The notes beneath the pieces were generated by a model. It was not told where the DNA came from, did no database searches, and saw nothing but the letters and a program-made list of their open reading frames with translations. From contig CAVOVH010000005.1 of the NCBI GenBank assembly GCA_963699805.1, forward strand, positions 1,054,001 through 1,118,000: DNA of 64,000 bases, read 5' to 3'. Shown piece after piece: positions 52,168 through 62,340 of this stretch. Each line of letters starts with the position of its first letter. Within the stretch, counting starts at the first letter, position 1. The DNA comes from JAGTVG01 sp963699805. GTDB taxonomy: Bacteria > Bacteroidota > Bacteroidia > Cytophagales > Cyclobacteriaceae. Both the position numbers and the translations under genes were made by a program.

Positions 52168-54924
52168 TCAAAATTCAAAATTATAAGTGATGGAAGGGAA
52201 GATGGTCCCTAAAACAGATAATTTATAAGCATTGACGGACGTCCCCTGATTTTTCCTGAAAAATATGGAATAGGCGTTCTTTCTGCCATATAGATTATAG
52301 ATCGAGAAGGTAAAACTATCTTTATATCTTCTCCTTTTGATTATATTTCTTTTAATAGTATAGGAAATATCAAGCCGGTGATAATCCGGAATACGATACT
52401 GATTTCTTTCACTATAATTGGGCAATACCATTCCATTCACTACATAACCTCCGGCTGGGGCGGTTATGGGCCGGCCGGAAAGAAAGGTAAAATTTGCAGA
52501 GAACGTATTGCTTTTATTAAGATTCGCATTGAATAATATGTTTAAATTATGAGGTCTGTCCAGTTTGGAAGGAAACCAATTTCCCTGATTGATTTCTTCC
52601 TCCGAGGAAGGTCCGTCAATTTTCGAGAACGTCCGGGAAAAACTGTAAGACAGTGATCCATGAATTTTACCATATCTTTTTTTAATATATAATTCCCCGC
52701 CATAAGAAATACCGGCCCCTGAAAGCAATTCGGTTTCAATATGATCATTCATCAGGAGATCGGGCAGGTCCTTGAATTCTATGATGTTATAGAGCTTCCG
52801 GTAATAGATCTCAACGGAAGTCTCCCAAATATTATTCGAAAAATTCCGGAAATACCCCAGTGAATAGCTGTCTACTTTTTGAGGTGAAACATACGGCCCA
52901 CTCACCTGCCAGAAATCGATGGGAGTGGCAGCCGTTGAATTTGAAAGCAAATGGATATACTGGTTAATTCTATTAAAGGCGAGTTTAACAGAGCTGGTGG
53001 GACTTATACTGTATTTAATTGACAATCTGGGTTCAAGCGACTGGTATGATTTTATGGATTCACCCCTGGAATAATACACAGTGTCAATGATAAAATCAGG
53101 ACTTCTCGATAAATTTCCTTCATAAATAAAGGTATCACCCGGGCCGATTTGTTCAAAGAAATTATAGCGCAATCCCATTGAAACTGATACCAGATGATTG
53201 ATCACATATTCATCACTGATAAAAACACCCATTTCCCGTGCATCATCCTTTTCTATTTCATCTGGAATGATGGCAGATCTATCCCCACGTGGTGCCAGAT
53301 TCTCAGGATGGATATCATATTTCAGATATTCAGCACCAGCGGATAAATTGTGATGATCAATTCCGGAATATAAGAATTCCTCTTTCAAACGAATATTCGA
53401 AATGCCATTCTCCAGATTAAAAGCGGATAATCCATAGGGTTCGAAATACCGGTTATTATTTTGGCTGTAAGAAACAGAAAAATTCGAACTGAGATCTGGA
53501 GTGACCAGATGATTCCAAAGAATACTTCCAGCAATATTTTCCCAGTTGAAACCGTATTGATCCGAAAATTGAACAAAATCGTAACTCCGGTAATAGGACC
53601 CGGTCACTGATCCCCGGCCGCTGTATTTATGGGATAATTTAAAATTGAGATCATAAAATGAAGCTGAACTTTTTTCAACCTGGGGATTGTTGATGATCCG
53701 TAAGAGCCAATCGGAATAAGTAATCCTGCCTCCTAAGAGAAAGGTTGTTTTTGCAGGTTCAGTTATCTTCTTCCTGGTAAATCTCAATGGACCTTCCAGG
53801 GACAACCTGCTCGTAACAAATCCGATTCCTCCACTTAAGGTAATTTTTTCATGGTCCTGTCCTTTTAATTGCACATTCAGGACCGAAGAAAGCCGGCCGC
53901 CATACTGGGCTGGAATATGGCTTTTATAAAAAGTCACCTCCCGGATTACATCCGGATTAAAAACCGAAAAAAATCCCAGTGCATGGGAGGAGTTATAAAT
54001 CAATGCTTCGTCCTGGAGAATGAGGTTCTGGTCAATGCTGCCTCCCCGAACATTAAACCCACCTGCTCCTTCTCCCATGCTGTAAACCCCCGGGAGTGTC
54101 AGGATGCTTCTGATCACATCGGCCTCTCCAAGAAATACGGGCAATTCCTTAATTTCTCTTGATTTTAAGGTAGTGATCCCGATCATCACCGATTGAATAT
54201 TCTCATCACTGGCTTCACCAGTGATCAAAACTTCATCGAGTTCATAGGCATCGGGTGTTAATTGAATATTAATTACACCGCCGGCATACACATAAAGTAT
54301 CATCCTTTTGGTTTCATAGCCTACATAACTTATTTCTAATAAATTATTGCCGGGAGGAACGTTAATCTGAAAATTTCCCTTTTCGTTTGTAGTGACCGTT
54401 TTTTCAAGTGCTTCAAAATAAAGATTTACTCCTTGAAGTATTTCATTTGAGAGTTCATCTGTAATTTTTCCGCGAACCAGTACCAAGGCACTATTGGATC
54501 CGGATACACTATCTCCAACGGTTCGTATATCTTCAGTGGTTGACCATTTCTGGGTGTCTATCAATTCTTCCTGGCGTTTTCTGGTAATAAAATAATCTCT
54601 CGAGAAATCCTTTCCAATTAATTTTTCCGGGGCAATAACTACGGATGATCCATAGAGGATGAAACTCAGTTCCATTGGGACCAAAAGGCGGTTCAGAAAT
54701 TCGTCGAGGGATTCATTATTTGATTCGATCGACAAGGAGCGATCAGGGATCCATTCATCCTTATAAAAAAAATTCACGGGATACTTTTCCTCAATTTCAC
54801 GAAGAATTTCACTGATCCTGGCATTTTGAAAATCAGCGGAAATATAGATAGGATCAGAGATCTGGCCATATACATAGTTGAGCATAAATAAAAAAAATAT
54901 TGGGAATAAGAATATCCTATGCAT
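52168..54924 (-). CDS. TonB-dependent receptor with STN and carboxypeptidase-regulatory domains
   Basis: This 918-residue outer-membrane receptor begins with a signal peptide ending VYGQ (about residue 21). An STN-like domain (ISADFQNARISEILREIEEKYPVNFFY, about 27-95) links such receptors to FecR/ECF-sigma signalling. A carboxypeptidase-regulatory-like domain follows (RGKITDELSNEILQGVNLYF, about 150-230), then a plug (VFLGEADVIRSILTLPGV, FNVRGGSIDQNLILQDEALIYN). The barrel ends in TIFPSITYNFEF. No FecR or sigma-factor gene is adjacent, so the signalling partner, if any, is elsewhere. It leads the three-gene operon with DUF4249 and the MG2-type protein; the cargo is unknown. Confidence 0.93.
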   Translation of the reverse strand: MHRIFLFPIFFLFMLNYVYGQISDPIYISADFQNARISEILREIEEKYPVNFFYKDEWIPDRSLSIESNNESLDEFLNRLLVPMELSFILYGSSVVIAPEKLIGKDFSRDYFITRKRQEELIDTQKWSTTEDIRTVGDSVSGSNSALVLVRGKITDELSNEILQGVNLYFEALEKTVTTNEKGNFQINVPPGNNLLEISYVGYETKRMILYVYAGGVINIQLTPDAYELDEVLITGEASDENIQSVMIGITTLKSREIKELPVFLGEADVIRSILTLPGVYSMGEGAGGFNVRGGSIDQNLILQDEALIYNSSHALGFFSVFNPDVIREVTFYKSHIPAQYGGRLSSVLNVQLKGQDHEKITLSGGIGFVTSRLSLEGPLRFTRKKITEPAKTTFLLGGRITYSDWLLRIINNPQVEKSSASFYDLNFKLSHKYSGRGSVTGSYYRSYDFVQFSDQYGFNWENIAGSILWNHLVTPDLSSNFSVSYSQNNNRYFEPYGLSAFNLENGISNIRLKEEFLYSGIDHHNLSAGAEYLKYDIHPENLAPRGDRSAIIPDEIEKDDAREMGVFISDEYVINHLVSVSMGLRYNFFEQIGPGDTFIYEGNLSRSPDFIIDTVYYSRGESIKSYQSLEPRLSIKYSISPTSSVKLAFNRINQYIHLLSNSTAATPIDFWQVSGPYVSPQKVDSYSLGYFRNFSNNIWETSVEIYYRKLYNIIEFKDLPDLLMNDHIETELLSGAGISYGGELYIKKRYGKIHGSLSYSFSRTFSKIDGPSSEEEINQGNWFPSKLDRPHNLNILFNANLNKSNTFSANFTFLSGRPITAPAGGYVVNGMVLPNYSERNQYRIPDYHRLDISYTIKRNIIKRRRYKDSFTFSIYNLYGRKNAYSIFFRKNQGTSVNAYKLSVLGTIFPSITYNFEF

Positions 54925-55134
54925 ATTCTGAAAATAAATGATGCCCGCCTGCCGTTTCTTTATCCGGTTGATTTATTTCCTACAATTTGTCAAAATTTTA
55001 CCGCTCTGCAAAAAAAACAACCATATATTAAGGTCCCATTGAATGTTTAATAAGTTGAAATGGATTGCTGAAATATTTAATTAAATTTATTTGTTTTGTT
55101 TTTCACGCAGTTCATTTACCATTAATATCATGGA

Positions 55135-58100
55135 ATGCTCAGGTACCTGATTATCATATGGGTTTTTATTTTTTTGGGATGCAAGGAGCAGTACCCCACT
55201 AATGAAACGCTATTCACCTTGTTGTCGCCTGATGAAACCCAGGTAGATTTCAGCAACCGGCTCGAAGAATCAGAAGATTTTAATATGGTAGAATACCTCT
55301 ATTTCAACAATGGCGGAGGGGTAGCTGCCGGTGATATTAACAATGATGGATGGGTTGACCTTTATTTTACTTCCAATCAGAATTCAAATAAACTTTATTT
55401 AAATCAGGGGAATTTTAAATTCCGTGATATAACAGAAACTTCCGGTACTTCCGGTAAAGGTGATTGGAGTACAGGCGTTACAATGGCAGATTTGAATGGA
55501 GATGGTTGGCTGGATATTTATGTCTGTTATCTTGGTGATTATAAGGGTAAAAAAGGGCATAATGAACTTTATATCAACAATCGGGATCTCACCTTCACCG
55601 AAAAATCGCATCAATACGGGCTTGATTTTCGGGGATTTTCAAGTCAGGCCGCTTTTTTTGATTATGACCTGGATGGAGATCTTGATATGTACCTTTTGAA
55701 TCATTCGGTGCATTCCACCAGGAGCTATGGAAATGTCAGTTTACGGTTTCAAACAGATAGTCTGGCCGGGGACCGGCTTTTTCGGAATGATTTGGAGATG
55801 GGTAAACAGATTTTTACCGATGTCACACAAAAGGCTGGTATATTCAGCAGTCAGATTGGCTATGGATTATCGGTGAGTATTGCAGATATCAATAACGATG
55901 GCTTTCCTGATATTTATGTCTCCAATGATTTTTTTGAAAATGATTATCTCTACATCAATAATCATAATGGTACCTTCAGTGAAAGATTGACCGAAATGGT
56001 GTCCCATATGAGCCGCTCATCTATGGGGAATGATATTGCAGATTTCAATAACGACGGTTTACTGGATATCATTGTACTCGATATGCTTCCAGAGGATGAA
56101 TCGATCCGAAAGCGATCGGGAGGAGAGGATGATTATGAATTATATGAAATAAAATTAAAACTCGGTTATTATCATCAATTCGTAAGGAACATGTTACAAT
56201 TGAACATGGGTAATGATCATTTTTGTGAGATCGGCAGACTGGCCGGAATTTATTCTACGGATTGGAGCTGGTCGCCCCTGTTTTGTGATCTTGATAATGA
56301 TGGCCTGAAAGACCTGTTTGTTTGTAATGGGATATACCGCCGGGCGAACGATCTTGATTATGTTAATTTTCTTGCAAATGAGCCCATGGCCCGAACCTGG
56401 GAAAATGTTTCAAAGTTTCCTGATAAGATGTTGTATGATAAGATGCCCCTTGATCCTTTAATTAACTATGCCTTTAGGAACAATGGAAATATGACATTCA
56501 CCGACATGGCCATGGATTGGGGAATGGGCCGGAAGTCATATTCAAATGGTTCTGCATATGCTGACCTTGACAATGACGGGGATCTAGAGCTGATTGTCAA
56601 TAATATTAATGAGGAAGCTTTCATTTATCGAAATGAATCAGTTGAGCAAACGGGTAGTCATTTTATTTCAATCCAGCTTCAGGGACATTCATACAACAAA
56701 TTTGGAATCGGGTCGAGAGCCATCCTGTACCATAAAGGGAGCATGCAGATGGCAGAAAATTACACTACGAGAGGTTTTCAGTCATCCGTGACCCCATCGA
56801 TCCATTTTGGCCTTGGTGAAATAACAATGATTGATTCCATCAAGATTGTATGGCCTGATGGAAAGATTCAAATGATGTTCAATGTGGCTGCAGATGATTG
56901 CTTAATGTTAAGTGAACCTGCATTAATGTCTGAAAATTCCCTCGGGGAGGCCCCGGAAAAATCTGTCAGTTTGTTTTCGGAGGAAACAAATATTCAGGGC
57001 CTGAATTTTATACATAGGGAAAACGGATATATTGATTTTATCCATGAGATCCTGATGCCCCATAACCTGTCTACCGAAGGGCCTTGCATTGCTGTGGGAG
57101 ATGTAAACGGAGATCAGAAAGATGATATTTATATCGGAGGAGCCAAAGGTCAAGCCTCGCAATTATATATTCAAACAAATTCGAGATTTGTATCAGCAAA
57201 TCAACTGTTTCTGATCGGGAGCCAGGGATATGAAGATGTGGATGCATCCTTCTTTGATGCGGATAATGACGGTGATCTCGATTTATACGTTGTAAGTGGA
57301 GGGAATGAAGTGCCGGGTAAGAATCCCTCCATGTTGGATCGGATATATATCAACGATGGAAATGGAAATTTCAGACAATCTCTTATGGCGCTGCCTGAAT
57401 TTTATCACAATGGATCCTGTGTAAAACCCGTAGATTTTGATGAAGATGGGGATAGCGATTTATTTATCGGATCCCGGTCAATACCCAAAGCCTATGGGAT
57501 CTCTCCTCAATCATATCTGCTCGAGAATGATGGATCAGGTAAATTTACTGACATTACCCTTGAAAAGGCGCCCGGGCTTTCCAGCGTCGGGATGGTAACC
57601 GATGCTGAATGGGCTGATTTTGATCAGGATGGAGACCAGGACCTGGCATTGGCGGGAGAATGGATGCCCGTGATGATCTTCAATAATCATGAGGGCAATC
57701 TGATTAATGGAAACAAGGAGAACAATCTGGAATACACTGGAGGATGGTGGTTTTCATTGGCGGCAGCTGATATCGATGAAGATGGAGACATAGACCTGGT
57801 TGGAGGAAACCTCGGACTTAATTCGATCATTAAAGCGAGCATTAAATATCCCGCCACCCTTTACGCGAATGACTTTGATAATAATGGCATTCTGGATCCA
57901 ATCATCAGTTATTACAGGCGTGGAAAAAATTATCCCATAGCACCCGTGAGTGACCTGATCAGGCAGATCAATTCATTACAGCATAAATACAAAAATTATA
58001 GAGAATTTGCTGGGGCTACGGTCGAAGATATTTTCCCGGAAACGGAATTAAAAAAATCAGTTAAAAAAGAAGCCCTTAATTTCCAGTCAAGTGTTCTTAT

Positions 58101-58461
58101 CAACCAGGGGGATGGCAGATTTAAGATTTATCCTTTACCGATGGAAGCCCAGTTCTCCCCGGTTATGGATATTATAATCGGGGATTTTGACAAGGATGGT
58201 ATCAGCGATCTGTTACTGGGAGGTAATTTTAACTCGGTAAATCCATACATGGGAAAATATGATTCCAGTTTCGGATGGTATCTTAAAGGTGATGGAAGAG
58301 GACAGTTTAAAGTAGAACTCCCTGTACAAAGCGGTCTTTTTGTAAAAGGGGAGATCAGGGATATGGAATCATTCAGCTTCGATGGGAAAAAGTATGTGAT
58401 TTGGGGGATTAATAATGAGTCGATCAAGATTGTTAAAGTGGATCCTGCCACTATCAATTAA
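55135..58461 (+). CDS. Giant VCBS/FG-GAP double-propeller lipoprotein with ASPIC/UnbV domain (copy 3)
   Basis: This third paralogue has 1,108 residues; the signal peptide ends in FLGC (lipid Cys 16). It keeps the same plan: seven calcium loops (DINNDGWVDLY to DLDNDGDLELI), ASPIC/UnbV near residue 522 (GIGSRAILYHKGS, RGFQSSVTPSIHFGLG, IKIVWPDGK), and seven more (DVNGDQKDDIY to DFDKDGISDLL). It is more divergent from copies 1 and 2 than they are from each other. It is followed after 41 bases by a GH92 gene, again pairing a double-propeller lipoprotein with a glycan hydrolase. No SusC/SusD pair lies directly beside it. Confidence 0.88.
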   Translation: MLRYLIIIWVFIFLGCKEQYPTNETLFTLLSPDETQVDFSNRLEESEDFNMVEYLYFNNGGGVAAGDINNDGWVDLYFTSNQNSNKLYLNQGNFKFRDITETSGTSGKGDWSTGVTMADLNGDGWLDIYVCYLGDYKGKKGHNELYINNRDLTFTEKSHQYGLDFRGFSSQAAFFDYDLDGDLDMYLLNHSVHSTRSYGNVSLRFQTDSLAGDRLFRNDLEMGKQIFTDVTQKAGIFSSQIGYGLSVSIADINNDGFPDIYVSNDFFENDYLYINNHNGTFSERLTEMVSHMSRSSMGNDIADFNNDGLLDIIVLDMLPEDESIRKRSGGEDDYELYEIKLKLGYYHQFVRNMLQLNMGNDHFCEIGRLAGIYSTDWSWSPLFCDLDNDGLKDLFVCNGIYRRANDLDYVNFLANEPMARTWENVSKFPDKMLYDKMPLDPLINYAFRNNGNMTFTDMAMDWGMGRKSYSNGSAYADLDNDGDLELIVNNINEEAFIYRNESVEQTGSHFISIQLQGHSYNKFGIGSRAILYHKGSMQMAENYTTRGFQSSVTPSIHFGLGEITMIDSIKIVWPDGKIQMMFNVAADDCLMLSEPALMSENSLGEAPEKSVSLFSEETNIQGLNFIHRENGYIDFIHEILMPHNLSTEGPCIAVGDVNGDQKDDIYIGGAKGQASQLYIQTNSRFVSANQLFLIGSQGYEDVDASFFDADNDGDLDLYVVSGGNEVPGKNPSMLDRIYINDGNGNFRQSLMALPEFYHNGSCVKPVDFDEDGDSDLFIGSRSIPKAYGISPQSYLLENDGSGKFTDITLEKAPGLSSVGMVTDAEWADFDQDGDQDLALAGEWMPVMIFNNHEGNLINGNKENNLEYTGGWWFSLAAADIDEDGDIDLVGGNLGLNSIIKASIKYPATLYANDFDNNGILDPIISYYRRGKNYPIAPVSDLIRQINSLQHKYKNYREFAGATVEDIFPETELKKSVKKEALNFQSSVLINQGDGRFKIYPLPMEAQFSPVMDIIIGDFDKDGISDLLLGGNFNSVNPYMGKYDSSFGWYLKGDGRGQFKVELPVQSGLFVKGEIRDMESFSFDGKKYVIWGINNESIKIVKVDPATIN

Positions 58462-58502
58462 AGTAAAATATCTGGAACTCGATTTTTGACATTTTTAATA
58501 GT

Positions 58503-60803
58503 ATGAAGAAGAATATTTTAATTTTATTGCTGACAACATTATTCTTTGGCTGTGGTAGGGATGAAAAATCAAGGCTTTCTGATCAGGTCCTTTCCGATCT
58601 TGTTCAATTTGTGAATCCCCTGATGGGGACCGCCTCCACTTTTCAATTTTCCCATGGAAATGTTTATCCTTCCATCGGATTGCCCTGGGGAATGAATACC
58701 TGGACACCCCAGACCGGGGAATTGGGAAGTGGGTGGATCTACCAATACCAAAAGGACAGCATCAATGGTTTCAGGCAAACCCACCAGCCAAGTCCATGGA
58801 TGAATGACTATGGCACCTTTTCTATCATGCCTGTGACAGGGCTACTCCGGACTACAATTAATGGCCGGTCTTCCTCTTTCAATCATGAGGACGAGGTTGT
58901 CAACCCTCATTATTACCGTGTGGTGTTAAATGACCATGAAGTGATTGCAGAATTAACTCCAACAGAAAGGGCAGCCATCCTGCGATTTACGAATCAATCC
59001 GATCTGGAAATGCACCTGGTCCTGGATATATTTGATCAGGGTGGGGAAATCCGGATCATGCCGGAAGAACGAAAAATTATGGGTTTCAGCCGGTATAACA
59101 GTGGAGGAGTGCCTGAAAATTTTGCCAATTATTTTGAATTACAGTTTGATCAGGATTTTATGGCATATGGTACCTGGATAGATAATGAACAACACCCTTC
59201 TGAACTGGAATTGAAGGAATCGGAGAAGCATGCAGGTTGTTATTTGACATTCAGCACTTGTCCTGACAGACTGGTTGAAGTGAAATGTGCTTCTTCATTT
59301 ATCAGTCCTGAGCAGGCTCATCAGAATCTGATTCAGGAAATTGAAGGAAAATCATTTGACGTCATCAGGCAGGAAGGATATGACCGGTGGAATACTGAAC
59401 TGAACCGGATCACTGTGGAATCGGATCAACAGGAACAATTGAAAACTTTCTATACGACCCTATACCGGACCCTATTATTCCCCAGGAAATTCTATGAGTT
59501 TGATAAAAAGGGTAGAATGATCCATTACAGCCCTTTTGACGGGAATATACATGAAGGTTATATGTATGCTGATAATGGTTTCTGGGATACTTTCAGGGCG
59601 GTATTCCCTTTTTTCACCTGGATGTATCCTGAAGAAAATGCCACCATGATGCAATGGCTGGTAAATGTTTATGAACAGGGTGGCTGGCTGCCTATTTGGC
59701 CGTCGCCGGGATACCGGAAGGTGATGATCGGAGCCCACAGCGCCTCCCTGTTTGCCGATGCAATGGTGAAAGGGATCCTGGATTTTGATACCGGGAAAGC
59801 CCTTGAAGGGGTGATCCAGGATGCTTATAAAAAGGCTCCGGCTTTTGCTCCTGGTCGGGATGGCATGGAAGATTATAATGAAAAAGGTTATGTTCCCTAT
59901 CCGGATTACCGGGAGGCCAGTGCCAAGACCCTGGAATATGCATATGATGATTTCTGTATCCGACAAATGGCGGATATACTTGGAAAAGACAGTATTGCGG
60001 AGGTTTTTAAAAAACGAGCCTATAATTATCAGTATGTGTATCATGATCCTTCTAAATTGATGCGTGGCCGCAGGGAGGATGGAACTTTTTTGACTGAATT
60101 CAGTCCTCTTGCTTGGGGAGGGCCTTTTACGGAAGGGAATGCCTGGCATTATACCTGGTCGGTTTTTCATGATCCGGATGGATTGATCAATTTGATGGGA
60201 GGAAAGGATAATTTCGTCAAGATGATGGATTCGGTTTTTAATCAGCCGCCTGATTTTGAGATCGGAACCTATCCCTATGAGATTCATGAGATCACGGAGA
60301 TGGTCGCTGCCGGAATGGGACAGTATGCACATGGTAATCAACCCATTCAGCATATGATCTACCTATACAATTATGCCGGGCAATCTTGGAAGACACAATA
60401 TTGGATCCGGGAAGTGCTCGACAGATTGTACCATGCCGTACCTGCCGGCTACTGTGGGGATGAAGATAACGGTCAGACTTCTGCCTGGTACGTTTTCAGT
60501 GCACTTGGATTCTACCCCGTTTGTCCGGGTGTACCGCAATATGTTTTTGGTAGTCCATTGTTTAAAAAGGCCACCATTCAGCTTCCCAATGGGAAAACGC
60601 TCATGATAGAGACCATGGGGGATCCGACCGGGAACAGATATATCAGTGGCGTTAAATTAAATGGGTCTCCTTACCGGAAATCCTGGGTATCCCATGAAGA
60701 CCTGTCCCGGGGAGGTACACTTATTTTTGAAATGACCGATCAGCCGGCAACACCTTTTGATAATGATAAGGGATCCTTTCCGTATTCAATGAGTCTGGAA
60801 TGA
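58503..60803 (+). CDS. GH92 alpha-mannosidase, lipoprotein
   Basis: This GH92 family enzyme of 766 residues is an inverting, calcium-dependent exo-alpha-mannosidase. The signal peptide ends in FFGC (lipid Cys 17). Characteristic stretches include VNPLMGTASTFQFSHGNVYP, NGFWDTFRAVFPFF, GGWLPIWPSPGY, EGNAWHYTWSVFHD, HGNQPIQHMIYLYNYAGQ and GDEDNGQTSAWYVFSALGFYP. The last holds the catalytic-base region; it reads GDED where many members have GNDD. Both the N-terminal beta-sandwich and the (alpha/alpha)6 domain are complete. Substrates in the family are N-glycan or yeast-mannan mannosides, so this part of the window probably targets mannosides. A long hairpin lies 18 bases downstream of its stop. 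Confidence 0.94.
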   Translation: MKKNILILLLTTLFFGCGRDEKSRLSDQVLSDLVQFVNPLMGTASTFQFSHGNVYPSIGLPWGMNTWTPQTGELGSGWIYQYQKDSINGFRQTHQPSPWMNDYGTFSIMPVTGLLRTTINGRSSSFNHEDEVVNPHYYRVVLNDHEVIAELTPTERAAILRFTNQSDLEMHLVLDIFDQGGEIRIMPEERKIMGFSRYNSGGVPENFANYFELQFDQDFMAYGTWIDNEQHPSELELKESEKHAGCYLTFSTCPDRLVEVKCASSFISPEQAHQNLIQEIEGKSFDVIRQEGYDRWNTELNRITVESDQQEQLKTFYTTLYRTLLFPRKFYEFDKKGRMIHYSPFDGNIHEGYMYADNGFWDTFRAVFPFFTWMYPEENATMMQWLVNVYEQGGWLPIWPSPGYRKVMIGAHSASLFADAMVKGILDFDTGKALEGVIQDAYKKAPAFAPGRDGMEDYNEKGYVPYPDYREASAKTLEYAYDDFCIRQMADILGKDSIAEVFKKRAYNYQYVYHDPSKLMRGRREDGTFLTEFSPLAWGGPFTEGNAWHYTWSVFHDPDGLINLMGGKDNFVKMMDSVFNQPPDFEIGTYPYEIHEITEMVAAGMGQYAHGNQPIQHMIYLYNYAGQSWKTQYWIREVLDRLYHAVPAGYCGDEDNGQTSAWYVFSALGFYPVCPGVPQYVFGSPLFKKATIQLPNGKTLMIETMGDPTGNRYISGVKLNGSPYRKSWVSHEDLSRGGTLIFEMTDQPATPFDNDKGSFPYSMSLE

Positions 60804-61159
60804 ATCAGCTTGCCGGAGGCCGACGGAAAAATTGCTGTATTTTGTAAAATTCAGCAATTTTTCGTCGTGGATTAATCCTCGAGAGCCATGCAAATTGTAA
60901 GAAATTAATATCGTTGAACATTATTTTAATGATTGAGTATTTCGAGATTTATTAAATGATTATGGCCCTTCGGCCCTCCGGGCGAATTTGTCAATAGTCA
61001 AATGCGGGTTAAATTGAATTCCGAATTCTTATCTGTTCAAAGGAATTCAATACAAGTATTCAAATTGAAAGCATACCTCTTTCATTATATTTCTTTAATA
61101 AAAACGTTTTCTCTCTGAGTTCCTGCGAAAGGTCAGCCGGTATATAAAAGCAATAATGT
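60804..61159. other. Intergenic region after GH92
   Basis: This 356-base gap lies between two converging genes. It contains the long hairpin at 60821-60867 (listed separately) and a GC-rich patch at about 60963-60985 with small self-complementary parts (GGCC-CTTC-GGCC). No coding stretch or RNA gene was recognised. Confidence 0.5.
60821..60867 (+). terminator. Long AT-rich hairpin, probable terminator of GH92 operon
   Basis: CGACGG plus AAAAATTGCTG (60821-60837) pairs with CAGCAATTTTTCGTCG (60852-60867) with one bulged base; the 14-base loop TATTTTGTAAAATT is itself self-complementary. It begins 18 bases after the GH92 stop. A clean T-tract after the stem is missing. Confidence 0.55.
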
Positions 61160-62218
61160 TTAATTCCTGATCAATTTCACTGGATAGGACCTTTCTGAAT
61201 TCCATTGGGGAATATACAGGTTTTCATCATCATCAATACAGATATCATGAGGATTCAGAAACGTTTTACCGTCGTAAACCGGCGCTTCGAGGATTCCATC
61301 CTGGTAATTGGGAGCTGATCCTCCCGGAAAGGATATAACCTGGTTGTTTTTATCCAGTACAGCAAGCATTCCATCATAGCTGTCCCACGTTTTTGTTACA
61401 ATGACTGCGAAAAAAAGGTTTTCTCCACGGATCACCGGCCGGCAGATCCAGCATCCGGGAAGAGGAATGGTTTCGATATGATCTCCTGATAAAGAAAATC
61501 GTTTGAATTCATTTTTAGATCTGGAAGTGATCAGGAGAGTCGGATTTCCAGGGTCACGGGTATCCAGGGTCACTCCATGACAACAGTCAAATTGATTGTT
61601 TCCATTCCCTTTGCCTCCGAAATGTCGGATATATTCCCCATCATGACTGTATTGAATAATATAATTTTCACCATATCCATCGGCCACATAAAAATCACCA
61701 TTCGGTGCCATGGCTACTTCTGTTGGCTTGTATTGTTCAGGATGTTGATATACCCCTGTTTCCCTGGGATAATCCAGTTTCATGATAATGTTTCCATCCA
61801 AAGTGGTTTTAAATACTTGATGCCGATCATAATCGGTGATAAAAAGAAATTCCTCACCCCCTTCACTGATCAGTGTCAGGCCATGGGCTCCGGGTAGATC
61901 AAGGCTCCAGGTGTCAGTCACTTTCCCTGATTTGTCATAAATGATCACGTTATTTTTAGCTTCGTTCGTGAGTAACAGTATGCGGCCATGGCGGTCCTGG
62001 ACCATTTCATGACAGTCGTTTACAGGGATCTTGCCGGGATCCTGAACACCCCATTCCTTGTCAACCCGGTAGGTAAAAACTCCATGACCCACCATATTTT
62101 CGCTCAGGGGCCTTTTTTTAATGATATTGAAAATATAATCGGGAAGAATGGCGGCGCCACCCAATCCCATAGCCGTTTTTCTGATAAATTTTCTTCTGGA
62201 AGGTATCGAAATTTTCAT
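61160..62218 (-). CDS. Tat-signal NHL-repeat beta-propeller protein
   Basis: This 352-residue protein has a twin-arginine signal (SRRKFIRKTAMGLGG), so it is folded before export. The mature part consists of NHL-type propeller blades, for example HGLTLISEGGEEFLFITDYDRHQVFKT, PTEVAMAPNGDFYVADGYGENYIIQYS and LNPHDICIDDDENLYIPQWN. Similar exported NHL proteins are often placed with peptidylglycine alpha-amidating lyase-like or 6-bladed propeller families; catalytic zinc ligands are not certain here. It is alone on its strand in front of the small hypothetical gene and ends converging on the GH92 gene. Function: probable ligand-binding or lyase-like propeller, unresolved. Confidence 0.8.
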   Translation of the reverse strand: MKISIPSRRKFIRKTAMGLGGAAILPDYIFNIIKKRPLSENMVGHGVFTYRVDKEWGVQDPGKIPVNDCHEMVQDRHGRILLLTNEAKNNVIIYDKSGKVTDTWSLDLPGAHGLTLISEGGEEFLFITDYDRHQVFKTTLDGNIIMKLDYPRETGVYQHPEQYKPTEVAMAPNGDFYVADGYGENYIIQYSHDGEYIRHFGGKGNGNNQFDCCHGVTLDTRDPGNPTLLITSRSKNEFKRFSLSGDHIETIPLPGCWICRPVIRGENLFFAVIVTKTWDSYDGMLAVLDKNNQVISFPGGSAPNYQDGILEAPVYDGKTFLNPHDICIDDDENLYIPQWNSERSYPVKLIRN

Positions 62219-62340
62219 ATCAGTGGATTAAGATCAATATTCGTGTATACTAATCATATACCTGAATACCATTCAATTTTTGAAATGGACCTGGAATATA
62301 GGAAATAATTGATCCGAATTTATAAATGATTGCAGGATAT

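Noticed and set aside
59475..60353. A 292-codon open frame antisense to the GH92 gene
   Set aside because: It lies wholly inside a clear GH92 gene, has low-complexity Ile/His-rich composition typical of an antisense shadow, and shows no family motif.
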